This document shows, piece by piece, positions 31,872-41,664 of a stretch of 64,000 nt of DNA. The translations under genes and the position numbers were made by a program. The stretch lies in the NCBI GenBank assembly GCA_009767595.1, contig VSDK01002196.1:1-64000 (forward strand), given 5' to 3'. The number at the start of each line of letters is the position of its first letter. Within the stretch, counting starts at the first letter, position 1. This DNA is from Symbiodinium kawagutii. Taxonomy: Eukaryota; Sar; Dinophyceae; Suessiales; Symbiodiniaceae. Below the pieces are notes generated by a model that was not told the DNA's origin, made no database searches, and saw nothing but the letters and a program-made list of their open reading frames with translations.

Positions 31872-33133
31872 CGTTTTTGTTTCCAAGAAATCATAACGTA
31901 GGGGCGGGTTCCAGGGACTTGTGGCATTCTGTGACTCTCGAACGCCTTGAAGCTTCGATGGATGTGGGTTGAGATCATGTCTTATTGGTTGATGGTGATC
32001 TTGAGTGGTATGGGTATTTCTCAAAATAGGGACCCCCCGGTTGTCATCCAGTTTATTAATCATTTCTAGTAATAAACCATCCTTTTTTGGGGTCCCCTAT
32101 TTTCAGAAACCACCATGTCGGCACTTTACTAGGCACTTTACTATTTTCATTCTTAGCTTGTCGCATTATCCGCAGTCTAGACTATTAATCTTTATCTAGC
32201 AGAGTCACTGTGCAATTATGGACCATCACAGATGTGTGAGATATTGTTTAACCACTTTATGGTTGACATCAAGCAGTATGAAATAGTATGAATCATTCTT
32301 ATAAGCAATGTGTGAACTTATTGCAATTGTAGTAACTGTTATATGCAGCATTGTTGGATTATGAACTACGATTCATTGTTGACCATTGCCATTTGCCGTT
32401 GTGCCAACCGTTATGGGTTTGACCGAGTCTGTTTGTCACCATCATACCGTACTATTTCTGAATGATTGTAAGCCATTATCATTCACCATTCTGAACCATT
32501 ACCATCATAGTACATAATTATGATTGTTTCTCAAAATAGAAAACCTCAAAAATGGTTGGTGTATTGCTATAACTGATTTTTGGTTAATTAAGGATGATTT
32601 GGGGGGGACCCGGTGCTTCTCCAATTGGAGGACTCTCGAAATCACCATCGATAATCTAAAACAGACTATTTGGCAATGATTTTTTGACCTCCAATTTTGA
32701 GAAAAAGCCCAACTTGTATTAAGTAGTCATGATCATTGGCGTTAACCATTTCCAATACCATTGGCTTTGGCCATTGCCATTGGCATCTGCCGATGTCATT
32801 AAACACAGCATTGGCATCGACCAGTATTACCATGACCATTCCCATTTGCTATTGTCATTGCCACTACCATACCTAGTAAATATCACAATTACCATGTTTA
32901 TTTATCAATACCATGAGCTTTAACCATTTAAAATCAATAATTACATAACAATGAGCATTGCCGTTACAGAGTCATGTTGTGAAAGTTATGATGAACCATA
33001 ATCACGAACCATCAATCATATTGTTAGCAGTATTATTGACCAATATCTTCACCAATGGTCAATGATACCAGCAATATCATCAATGGTATGATTATTTTTA
33101 TTGACCAACCATTACTGGTCATGTGGATTGCTA
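31872..33133. other. intron of the J/ferredoxin gene
   Basis: Contains a TIR-A element at 32012-32116 (TGGGTATTTCTCAAAATAGG ... CCCTATTTTCAGAAACCACC). A left-end fragment at about 32525 runs into a variant with CCAATTGGAGGACTCTCGAA at about 32610-32710. The rest is CCATTACCATTGGC-type simple sequence. Confidence 0.6.
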
Positions 33134-33213
33134 CATGGTGGTTTCTCAAAATGGCGGTACCCCAACAAATGGTTGGTGTCATTGGGGGCCCCTATGACTT
33201 GAGAAACCACCAT
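33134..33213. mobile_element. TIR-A element
   Basis: GGTGGTTTCTCAAAATGGCGG ... CCCCTATGACTTGAGAAACC. Short copy, directly followed by another TIR-A. Confidence 0.7.
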
Positions 33214-33320
33214 ATGGGTGTTTCTCAAAATAGGGAACCCCCAAATATGGTTGGTTGATCATTGAAAATGATTATTGGTGGATGATTTTGGGGTACCCCT
33301 ATGACTTGAGAAACCACCAT
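33214..33320. mobile_element. TIR-A element
   Basis: GGGTGTTTCTCAAAATAGGG ... GGGGTACCCCTATGACTTGA and GAAACCACCAT. In tandem with the copy at 33134. Confidence 0.7.
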
Positions 33321-33345
33321 AGATTAGTTGTTGAACCATTGTTGT

Positions 33346-33560
33346 TGGTCACTATCCCTGATCAACCATTATTCTCCCCTTATAAAAGCCATTAAAAACC
33401 ATTATTGTTGGTTATTATCCCCATATAATCCCTTATAAAACACCCATTAATCCTAGTGTTATCCCATTATTGTTGGTTTTTCTCCCTTCATTGTTGGTCA
33501 TTATCCCCTTCTAATCCCCTGTAAAACACTCATTGATCCCAGTGGCTGGTTGGGGATTCC
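33346..33560. repeat. CATTATTGTTGGT..ATCCCCTTATAAAAC repeats
   Basis: Four or five units of 40-60 bp. The complementary sequence (GGGGTTTATAGG type) follows the next exon at 33690-33790 and forms a long array at 50268-50930. Confidence 0.6.
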
Positions 33561-33636
33561 CCTATCATCCCCTGGCCACCGCCATCTCCCAGTGGCTGCT
33601 TGGCACCACCTTCCACCGGATTGGCCAAGCTCGCAG

Positions 33637-33681
33637 GCTGCGACGTGGCTCCTCAGACCTTTTGCATCCAGAATGACAACG
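33637..33681 (+). CDS. J-domain/ferredoxin protein, second ferredoxin exon
   Basis: Acceptor CTCGCAG; the frame reads CDVAPQTFCIQNDN after a split Cys codon, matching the C-x-x-VAP-x-TF-x-I segment of bacterial-type ferredoxins. It ends AACG|GTGCGA (GT donor); the leftover G joins GA of the next exon to give the Gly of the family's G-R-A motif. Phases agree on both sides. Confidence 0.8.
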
Positions 33682-34855
33682 GTGCGAAGCGGCGCGAAGG
33701 TTTTTATAGGGGTTATATAAGTTATAATCATTCATAATGGTTAATAACAGGGGATGATTTATAGGTTTTATAGGGGTTCAACATGGTTTAACCATCAATA
33801 ATGGGTCATGACCCAAATCATCCAATGCATAAAGTGACTATAGGGGATCATTCCAACAATAAGACCCCAATATGGGTGTTTCTTAAAATAGGTAACCCCA
33901 AAGCTATGGTTGGCTTACTACTACAAATGGTTTTAAATCGGATGATTTGGGGGTCCCTTGTGACTTGAGAAACTGCCCTTTGTCTCAATGGTGGAGAATG
34001 GTGGTCCATGGTGCTGGTTCGTTGATGATAGTGATTGGTGGTTAATAATGGGTGATTAGCAGTGGTTAGTGACGGCAAATAGCGATTGATGATGGAGTTT
34101 ACAATGAATGGTGTTTTTCTTAAATGGCGGTTAACAGTGAGTGGTAGTCAATGACGGCTAGTGATGGCTTCTACTGGCTAAAATGGGCTAGCATATGTTA
34201 ATAATGATTTCACAAGAACATCACTACCAGTTTATATAATGGTATTGATGCAAAAACAATCATATATTTGGGACAAATCACGAGCTATTTACAAGCTGAA
34301 AGTGTCAGCCACCCTTGTGGATCTACCAAGTGGTGGCTCCAAACCACTAGTTGTCTCATGTTGTCTCACTGGTTGTAGGGGTGTCTTTTAGCAACAATGG
34401 TGAGGTAGATGGTGAGGTTCTGAACGGTACCAGTGGATGTTGGTTGTGGCCGAAGTCTGACCTTGCGCAAGTGCGATCTCACACAGAGCTCTTACACATT
34501 TTGATCAGAACTTTTGCATGTGTAATGTGTGCATAAGCACTGTTTGGCTCCTCTTAGAGTTATTGGTTGTGAGATTGGCCAACTATTGTGATGTACCATT
34601 GTTGGTTATCCAGGCGGCACTGTTGGATATCACTACTTATGAACCAATGGTCGGATTTGCTTGGTGGTTTTACACGTTTCTCGACTATTTTTCAGTTTCC
34701 CCGATTTGGGAGGTTTGATTCGTATTTTTCAGGGGGGCAGTTTAGCCACCCAATCTAAGATAATCTAAGTTGACATTCCCTGATAGCCTCTGGGAAACAA
34801 ACCTGGTACCAACCAGCACCAGCAGTGACAAGCTCAAGCATTGGCACCTGTCCAG
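33682..34855. other. intron of the J/ferredoxin gene
   Basis: Holds a TIR-A element (33872-33978), TGATGGTTAATGATGG simple sequence (about 34000-34200) and a TIR-B element (34657-34751: TTGGTGGTTTTACACG ... TTTTTCAGGGGGGCAG). No other gene seen. Confidence 0.6.
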
Positions 34856-34895
34856 GACGGGCCAACGTCTACACGCAATGGGGAAACTCCGAGGA
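34856..34895 (+). CDS. J-domain/ferredoxin protein, third ferredoxin exon
   Basis: Acceptor GGCACCTGTCCAG; the frame reads RANVYTQWGNSE with a split Gly before it and a split Glu after. This matches GRARVYxQxGN of the family. The likely donor is GA|GAACAG (a GA donor), which restores phase with the next exon; GC at 34901 is out of phase. Confidence 0.75.
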
Positions 34896-35887
34896 GAACA
34901 GCCCTGGTTCGCCCGCCCGAAGTCGTGCACCGCCAGCGAATGATGACCTGGGTGCAGAGGTCGTTTAGAAAGAGTTTCACGTAGTGCATTAATAGGATAA
35001 CCATCGTAAACCTCTATGGCTATTGAGCAATCATGGCTATAAAGGTTTTTGACCTTAGATTCTGTACCTGATGGCTATAAGAGCATTGTCAACCACTAGA
35101 CTGGGTTCCAAATTCCGAAAGTCACCGCTTTCCGGAACCAGCTGCTATCACTAGCATAAACGTGGCGGTTGTTGGCGCCATTCTCTGCCTGCATAACGAA
35201 CTTCAGAATGTATGTGTTGGTTTCTCAAACTGGGGAACCCCAAAAATGGATGCTTATTATAAATGGTTAATAAACTGGACGATGCTTGGTGGTCCCGTGT
35301 TTTGAAAAACGCCCAAATCGAATTGCAAGTTTGTGTATCACATGACTCAGGATGGATGGTCAATGATTGTGAACTAGATGAACCCCCGTGGTTAAACCAT
35401 TTTTAATTATTAGTCTATATTGAACCAGTTCACCATTCTTAAACATTGGTCGATCATGTTCACCCACCACTATCAACCATTAAACACCATTATTTTCCAC
35501 AGTTGGTTAGTCACTATGAATAATCTTCAACCACCAGTAGAAACCATCATCCACCACTACCATTGACCATCATTTACTTTCATCAATCACCATCATCGAC
35601 CGGCATTTGTTCAAACCACTTACAGAGTGGTACCCCCTTTTTAGATCCTCAGGTTTCCAGCCCGCCATAGTTACATCTACCATTTGCCAGGTAGTTACCC
35701 TAGTGAAGTAACCTAAGGTCAAGTCTTGGTCAATTGTTAAGGCTTGACTACCTAAGGTAACTAACCACTACAGTAACCTAAGTCCCCCTAGTTACCTTAG
35801 CTTACTTCACTAGGGTAACCAGTACCTTGGTTTCATAACCACTAGGGGTTCCCTGGTACCACCCTGGGTACCCTGGTGACCACCAAG
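34896..35887. other. intron of the J/ferredoxin gene
   Basis: Contains a TIR-A element at 35214-35315, CCATCA simple sequence (35390-35610) and the palindromic element at 35694-35819. Confidence 0.6.
35694..35819. repeat. 126-bp palindromic element
   Basis: The arms GTTACCCTAGTGAAGTAACC and GCTTACTTCACTAGGGTAAC are near-perfect inverted repeats of about 25 bp, and the loop holds smaller nested inversions. It would fold as one hairpin in the intron transcript. No TIR-A or TIR-B sequence is in it. Confidence 0.7.
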
Positions 35888-35972
35888 GGCGACCCCCCAG
35901 GAGTACCTGGACTATGCGGTGGCGTCCTGTCCTGTGGATTGCATCTACTGGGTGAGCCGAGAGGAGCTACAG
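35888..35972 (+). CDS. J-domain/ferredoxin protein, last ferredoxin cysteine exon
   Basis: Acceptor CACCAAG, then ATPQEYLDYA and VASCPVDCIYWVSREELQ. CPVDCIxWVSREEL is the diagnostic end of the bacterial-type ferredoxin domain in plant and algal J-ferredoxin proteins and supplies the last cluster cysteine. The donor is CAG|GCAGCA (GC), which joins to VLEYV of the following island as in relatives, or alternatively GAG|GTTTGG at 35999, also in phase. The protein should be plastid-targeted and work with stromal HSP70, by analogy with Chlamydomonas CDJ3/4. Confidence 0.85.
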
Positions 35973-36270
35973 GCAGCAAGTCGTGGGGATTGGCTCGAGG
36001 TTTGGTGGTGGTGAATCGTTAAGGGTGGTTAATCGTTAAGGGTCGTTGGATGGTGTTGGTTCAGGGTGGTTGTTGCTGGTTCATGGTGGTTGTTGTTGGA
36101 TGTTGTTGGTTTTTGCTGGATGTTGTTGGTTCATGGTAGTTCTTGATGACACCAATCAGCAGTGGCAAAAACCATCGGTTTCTGGTTCCCTTCGACGTTC
36201 TCCGCAGCTGCTTCATCACCTCGTTGCGTTTCCAACAGATTGGTCACGTTGCGTCGCTATGTCCTGGGAG

Positions 36271-36318
36271 GTCTTGGAATACGTCGAAGCCTCAATGAGG
36301 GCCTACAAGCTACTGGAG
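36271..36318 (+). CDS. probable downstream exon of the J/ferredoxin gene
   Basis: After GTCCTGGGAG, phase 0, VLEYVEASMRAYKLLE follows. Relatives continue REELxVLEYV at this point, so it fits as the next exon. The right border is unresolved, and other frames in 36180-36480 are also open. Confidence 0.45.
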
Positions 36319-36509
36319 ATCGGAGTGTGGTGGGGCACATGGGTGGGTTCTCCGACCACTCCAAGTGCTCCACCCCGTTGCTTGGGGGGGAAAACCATTC
36401 TACACCAAACCTTGGACCACCTTTGTAGGGAGAGGTGCATCCATCTTTGGGGAGGAACCCAATGGGTTGCTCTGCTCAACTGTTGCTGCATGGTGGCTAG
36501 AACCCAGAT

Positions 36510-36601
36510 TTCAGTACCTGTTCACAATCTCAGCATTGAGGTGACAGCGGAGAAGATGGTGGAAGACAAAGGGCAGTTGCCCTGCCCGCTGCATTACATG
36601 C
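36510..36601 (+). CDS. exon candidate, unknown
   Basis: The plus frame reads NLSIEVTAEKMVEDKGQLPC and PLHYMQ, ending at GTGCGG (GT donor). It may be the last part of the J/ferredoxin gene or a separate gene. Confidence 0.35.
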
Positions 36602-36654
36602 AGGTGCGGTTGCTGATTTTGTTGATTGATGGTCACATTGTTTAGTAGTTGTTC

Positions 36655-36655
<1 letters not shown>

Positions 36656-36749
<94 letters not shown>

Positions 36750-36759
36750 GGTGGTGGTG
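36656..36759. repeat. (TTG)n then (GGT)n microsatellite
   Basis: About 27 TTG triplets followed by eight GGT triplets. It creates polyleucine, polycysteine and (minus strand) polyglutamine/polyhistidine frames, none of which is credible protein. Confidence 0.95.
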
Positions 36760-37564
36760 TGTGTTGTTTGTTGTTTGTTGTCCCTCGTTCGTTGTTCGTT
36801 GTTTGTGTTGTTGTTGTGTTTCTTCTTCGTCGTCGTTGCTTGTTGGTGTTGGGGTGATTGGTTGTGGCGGTTGGTGGTGTTTGTTGCCAGCCAATGTAGA
36901 CAGTGTGCCTATCGACCATTGTTTATTACAGTGGTATAGCTGGGCAAAAATCAAGGCGCCCCTAAAAAAGTAGCAGGCAGGGAGACCAATTCTGACGCCA
37001 ACTATTGTCAAACCATTGAATTGATGGGAGATGTTGTTGGGAACGATGAACCTTCTTGGTGTGGCCCGTGGATCACTATTCTGTTTCACAAGAGGAATCT
37101 TGGATAAGGGATTGTGATATCGCGAAACTCCCTGGTACAGATGAGGTTGTCATCCATTGTAGCATCACTACGGATACTGATACCACCATTCCCGTCGGAA
37201 AAACTCACCTAGCCACTGACCCAATGGCTAACAACTATCGCTGCTTGGATTACTTGGGATTATCAGCATGGGGGGTTCTCAAAATAAGGGACCCCAAAAA
37301 TAACTGGTTTATTGCTATGACTTGACTAATATCGGATGATGTGGGGGTACGCCTATTTTGAGAAACACCCACATGAGACTAAATTGAAACCTAAACTGGC
37401 CGCGTGGCAGAGTTACATATTGGTCCATTCTGGGACTATGATCACGATAAACCGCTATGTTCCACGGTCATCCACCATGAAGCACTCCACCCATTCAGAG
37501 GCTAGCATCCCCACTGCAAGTAGCAACATGGTGACATTCACCATGACTATCTTCGTGTACACCA
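36760..37564. other. non-coding, with TIR-A element
   Basis: TIR-A at 37268-37374 (GGGGTTCTCAAAATAAGGGA ... CGCCTATTTTGAGAAACACC). The remainder has no supported exon. Confidence 0.55.
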
Positions 37565-37652
37565 GGTACACCCACGTTAGGCCCAAGCTTCGCATGACTG
37601 GACCAGCCGACAAATCATCGTTTCGCTTGCCTTCGGGTTTCCAAGCGCAGTG
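37565..37652 (+). CDS. exon candidate, unknown
   Basis: After TACACCAG: YTHVRPKLRMTGPADKSSFR and LPSGFQAQW, before a GTTGG donor. Product unknown. Confidence 0.35.
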
Positions 37653-37863
37653 GTTGGTCGTTTAATCGTGACCAAAGTGGTCCCCTTTGATGCCTTTGGG
37701 GGAGAAGCAAGTTGAAACAAGTTGAGTGTCACCAGTTCCAAGATGTTCCAAGTACCAAAATGTCACCAGTTTTGCATGGGATCAACTTCAGCCATTGCTC
37801 CAGCCATCCCTTGGACTCCGAATCAGATGTCCCAAGCGCCATGGCTGCAGCCGCCGCGGCCAG

Positions 37864-37971
37864 GGCATGGCCAACAAGGCTCCGCACGATCCCTTTGCAG
37901 ATGCCACGCTGGAGCCCTGGGAGTTCGGCCATGAGAAAATCGACTATGGAAACCCGGATGAGTTCGCCATT
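37864..37971 (+). CDS. possible first coding exon of casein kinase 2 alpha
   Basis: Acceptor GCGGCCAG, then an ATG at 37867. The peptide includes DATLEPWEFGHEKIDYG and then NPDEFAI, ending ATT|GTAAGG (GT donor). The EPWEF..IDYGNPDEFAI pattern aligns with the CK2-alpha N-terminal segment (E-Y-W-x-Y...W-G-x-Q-D-x-Y-x-I) that comes directly before the kinase glycine loop. I did not find the following glycine-loop or catalytic-loop exons downstream, so the assignment rests on this segment alone. That it is a real exon is well supported. Confidence 0.5.
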
Positions 37972-38840
37972 GTAAGGGGGTCATCCACAGGAAAATCAAC
38001 CTTGAAGCATCTTGGAGCTCTGGCTCATGCTTCCATCATGAGGGCTTCATGGATAGAATCTGCAGGAAAGCTTGGTGATAAACATAGCAATTATAATAAG
38101 GGTTTCCCGGCTCGATTTTCCTATCAACAAATCCATTGGTTGACACTTAAGTTGCAGGGGAAATTTTTGTTTGCTCCAGCGCGACATTTCCCTTGGAGCT
38201 TTCCTGTAGCGCTGTGAGAAAATTTGTTTTGGGACGTTGTTCAACGGCTAGGGGTCTACATTCAATTTTATGGGCGATAAGAACCAACAAAATCATAAAG
38301 AAAACCTTGGCTAATGGTGATACACCAGGGGTACAGTATTTGAAATGCCATCGGCATCCATCAACCTGCTGATCATCAGGGCATTCGCAAGATGCTCAGG
38401 ATGCAGAGTGCGTGGAGTATGTTGGAGCACTTGTTGAAACATTCACCTGAAGTGATGCCTTTACTGCGCAACCGCACCTGGGTTGACCGCCAACCCACCT
38501 GCCTGCGGTCTCTGAACACTTGTGGCCCCAGTCCAGATCTGCCTACGAATCCCAAGCAAGCTACCGAGAAACGTACGGTACATGTTGGTATGCTAAAAGG
38601 TGACATTCGTGACACGCAAGAAATGTTGGTTTCTCAAGCCAGTTGGGGAACCCCAAGGTTACTGTTGCTTTATTAACGTTTACTATAAATTTGATTCATG
38701 ACTGGGATGATTTGGTGGGTAGCCCTTTGACTTGCGGAGAACACGAATTATCAATGGGTATTTCTCGAATTGGAGGACCCTCAAAATCACCGTTGATCAT
38801 CTAAAACTGACCAATTTTAAGGGGAAAGCCCCGGAAGACT
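37972..38840. other. intronic DNA with two TIR-A-type elements
   Basis: TIR-A at 38625-38745 (TTGGTTTCTCAAGCCAGTTG ... GCCCTTTGACTTGCGGAGAA) and a variant at 38752-38830 (GGTATTTCTCGAATTGGAGG). The plus frame at 38392-38600 is open but borders are unclear. Confidence 0.45.
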
Positions 38841-38990
38841 CATTTGGTCATTGTTTTCTTTGGACGCTGTGCTGCACAAACGTGTGTTCGGCCCGCTGAG
38901 TCGCTTCAAAGCAAAGAGAGAGGAGGACCTAAGGCCAGATCCTGCTGGGAAGTGTCCATGTCCATTGTGGGCCCGGCCCCAACTAACATC
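38841..38990 (+). CDS. exon candidate, unknown
   Basis: The plus frame VLHKRVFGPLSRFKAKREED and RPDPAGKCPCPLWARPQL has strong protein-like composition. It is followed directly by a TIR-B element starting at about 38996. Left border unclear. Confidence 0.4.
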
Positions 38991-38995
38991 CTCTG

Positions 38996-39062
38996 GGTTG
39001 GTGGTTTTCACACGATTGGTGGGTTGACAAGCCTCTTTCTCATAGGGGTACCCACCTCCCAG
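38996..39062. mobile_element. TIR-B element, short copy
   Basis: GGGTTGGTGGTTTTCACACG, GGTGGGTTGACAAG, TCATAG, GGGTACCCACCTCCCA. Same landmark order as the other copies, with a deleted interior. Confidence 0.6.
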
Positions 39063-39299
39063 ATCCTGAAATGGTGGCACCCACCATGTCGCTCACACTT
39101 TCCAAGTGATCCGATGTAGGGCTGTCTTGGAGCTGGGGCATCCCAGAGATCAATGGACACCGAAGGACACAATAGTCATCACAATTGAAAAAACATTATT
39201 TGTCATCATTGTTAACCATCACTAGACATTCTGATATGTCATGATATTAATGGTTGTCATCACTATTGACCATGATTGACCATTATAATGATTGGTTCA

Positions 39300-39674
39300 G
39301 CCGCGATTGAAGGAGACAAGAGTTGGCGTCCAAGGGTGACGCCGCTGCGAAGATGGAGGTTTGGTTCAAGAGGACCGCAACGGGGGCAACGGGTCACGGG
39401 TTCCGACGGGTTCCGACGGCTTGGTTTCATGGCGGTGAATCACAGCGAAGCCATCGATGCGTTGCCTTTCCAGGTGCGAAGCTCACTTGGGAGAACTCTG
39501 AATGTCAAAGAACTGGCAACATCTATCTACCCACCTTTCAATCCAAAGCAAATTTCAACGGTTGCGGATTGGGACTCAACTGGTTGGCAGTCGTCTTTCT
39601 CTTGGTGGGATTTGATGAAGTTGATGAACGAACCTTTGACTGCTAGTAGAAACCTAGTTGGCCAGAAATCGTAG
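39300..39674 (+). CDS. exon island, unknown protein
   Basis: One plus frame is open to TAG 39672-39674 and reads FMAVNHSEAIDALPFQVRSS, then LNVKELATSIYPPFNPKQ and WWDLMKLMNEPL. A second plus frame is open over 39323-39646. Splice sites are probably inside. Product unknown. Confidence 0.4.
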   Translation, partial: AAIEGDKSWRPRVTPLRRWRFGSRGPQRGQRVTGSDGFRRLGFMAVNHSEAIDALPFQVRSSLGRTLNVKELATSIYPPFNPKQISTVADWDSTGWQSSFSWWDLMKLMNEPLTASRNLVGQKS

Positions 39675-40053
39675 TGTTGACTCACCACATCGTTGATGCC
39701 TACATACATGTTAATGGATTTCGTCATCATGAACCAATAGCAGACCAATGTTAACCATCATCAACCACAGGTAATTGACCAGTCGTGTCAATCATCATCG
39801 ACCAGCTGGACTTACCGTGAATAACCACCATCAACCAGTATCATGGTATTAACAAGCGATCAAAAACCATCAATAGCCATCGATCATCAACCATCAAATG
39901 TCTACCATTGGTTTATCCCTTGCTATTACTCATCAATGACCAACCAGCAAGGGATAAACCAATGGTAAACCATCAATGTTAACCATCAGATTGGTGGTTG
40001 GCTCAATGTTAACAATCAGCTATAGCCATCAACGACCAATCACCAGGTGCCAG
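39675..40053. repeat. CCATCA-type simple sequence
   Basis: AACCATCAATG-type words run up to the acceptor of the next exon. A 20-bp inverted repeat of ACCATTGGTTTATCCCTTGC occurs at about 39903-39965. Confidence 0.55.
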
Positions 40054-40138
40054 GGTGGCATTGGATCGCTGCCATGGCACCAGGATCATGAAAGTCTTCG
40101 AGAATCTGTCGGAGAAACTGCGCAGAAGCGTGACTTGA
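40054..40138 (+). CDS. terminal exon candidate
   Basis: After AGGTGCCAG: VALDRCHGTRIMKVFENLSE, KLRRSVT, TGA at 40136-40138. The alternative frame continues through a 12-bp CAAGTGACCGAC triplicate (40180-40215) and is less credible. Confidence 0.4.
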
Positions 40139-40663
40139 AGCACTCAGGGAGCGCCAAGCAACCAAGGAACCAACGCCAAGTGACCGACCAAGTGACCGAC
40201 CAAGTGACCGATCAAGGAACTAAACAACCTAGCAACCAACAAAGCAAGAGAAGAGCTTGTGGCCTTGTTGTGGTGGCATATTGAACAACTGAGAACCAAG
40301 AAGAACCAAGCAAAGGACCAACCAAACCAATAATCCAGCCAGCCACCCAGACAGACCGCTGCCAATTTGTTTGTTAGATGATGGTTTTGCCAGTTACCGA
40401 ACTCATGGGCTACATCAAGTCACACATCTGGGGGGCTAAGGTGGATATAGTCTGTTGGTGTACCACCGGCACGACGGTGTCTTCATAAGAGTTGTGGGAT
40501 CTGGGGGACAGTGTATTTTCATCGATTTCGACCATCATTGATGATCATTTATATGTGGTGATATGTCTGTATGCATACATGTATAGATATGTCTATAAGA
40601 TTTACAGTATGTGTTCATTGTTGTTGCGTATTCATCTATTCTACGTATATTTGCCTATCGATC
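40139..40663. other. non-coding
   Basis: ACCAACCAAG-rich simple sequence followed by A/T-rich DNA with TATATGTCTGTATGCATACA words. No gene seen. Confidence 0.45.
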
Positions 40664-40736
40664 TAGCCATCCATCCCTCCCTCCCTCCATCCATCCATCC
40701 ATCCCTCCATCCATCCAGCCATCCAGCCATCCATTT
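40664..40736. repeat. (CATC)n/(CTCC)n microsatellite
   Basis: About 18 tetranucleotide units of CATC with CTCC and CAGC variants. Confidence 0.95.
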
Positions 40737-40739
40737 TGC

Positions 40740-41010
40740 CAGCACTTGGATTGATAGAGAGCCAACCTGTGCCCCATTTCTTGCGACTGAGGTTATGCCA
40801 TACATGCAGAGGCCCAAGCCTTGGGATGGCTGTGTCGGTAGAAGATGGTATCCCTTACCGATTCATCTACTACGAAGCTCCTCAAGATTGGGAAGGGTTT
40901 CAGTCAACCCAGGCTTTGACGAATCCATTTCCAGATTCCCTTGGATCACCGGTTTTTCCAGGGGGGCTACATTTCTGGGTGAACCTTGTAACCACCGCAG
41001 TGACTTGAAG
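40740..41010 (+). CDS. exon island, unknown
   Basis: After CATTTTGCCAG two plus frames are open. One reads [16 protein letters not shown]; the other [20 protein letters not shown]. Exon borders within the island are not resolved. Confidence 0.35.
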
Positions 41011-41312
41011 CGCCGCCAGGTGAAATCATTTGATTTATGAAGTATTGACGCGCTTACTTGCGCTCTTGCGCTGCACCTAATTCAGATGCCAAGTTCGATC
41101 TCTGGAGTTTGAATCTTCAAGGTGGGACCCCTTTTTTTAGTTGTAAGTTGCCATTCAATTGTTATAGTCGAACCATCACTGGTGCTCTGATCAACCCTAT
41201 CTACAAACCAACGAACTCCAGCTAAATGATGGTTAGGGATGGTTGATGATGCTGCTTGATGATGGCTAGTGATGGTTAATAGTGCTATGGGGGCCACTCC
41301 TTGTTCCTGGTT

Positions 41313-41430
41313 TTCCACGGCTTCAGAGAAGGCTGCAACTGCATGACCCAGCTGCTGAGCCTAATACGCCCAAGAGCTGAGCTGCTCAGCGAAGCTAAGC
41401 TGTCCATGTCGGATGGCTCCTGTTCAAGGA
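41313..41430 (+). CDS. exon candidate, unknown
   Basis: Plus frame FREGCNCMTQLLSLIRPRAE then LLSEAKLSMSDGSCS. Composition is helical and protein-like. A TIR-A element (41565-41664) follows. Confidence 0.3.
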
Positions 41431-41564
41431 GAAAAACACTGCACACATGCCTGTTGTCAAAAGTCTTTGATGGTGAAATGTGTTTTTACTTTCAGATTTT
41501 AAGGCCTCGTCATAGTTCATTGCTGGTGGTTCCTGATGATGAGTTCGTTCATGCTGGTGCAGCA

Positions 41565-41664
41565 GGGTTTCTCAAAATAGAGTTCCCTCGAAATCATCCT
41601 TTACATGAACCATTCATAGTAATGAGCCAATCATTCTTGCAGTATACCATTTTCAGAAACCCCC
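41565..41664. mobile_element. TIR-A element
   Basis: GGGTTTCTCAAAATAGAGTT, TCGAAATCATCC ... CCATTTTCAGAAACCCCC. Confidence 0.6.

Noticed and set aside
36273-36480. Continuous 199-codon plus frame (36046-36645) as a single gene
   Set aside because: It begins in TTGTTGGATG repeat and spans several splice-like borders; only short internal parts look coding.
36511-37089. Long open frames with polyglutamine/polyhistidine, polyleucine or polycysteine runs
   Set aside because: All come from the (TTG)n(GGT)n microsatellite read in different frames; the flanks lack a coherent protein.
40054-40284. Frame with the VTDQ triplicate
   Set aside because: Depends on a 12-bp tandem repeat; the alternative frame gives a more protein-like terminal exon.
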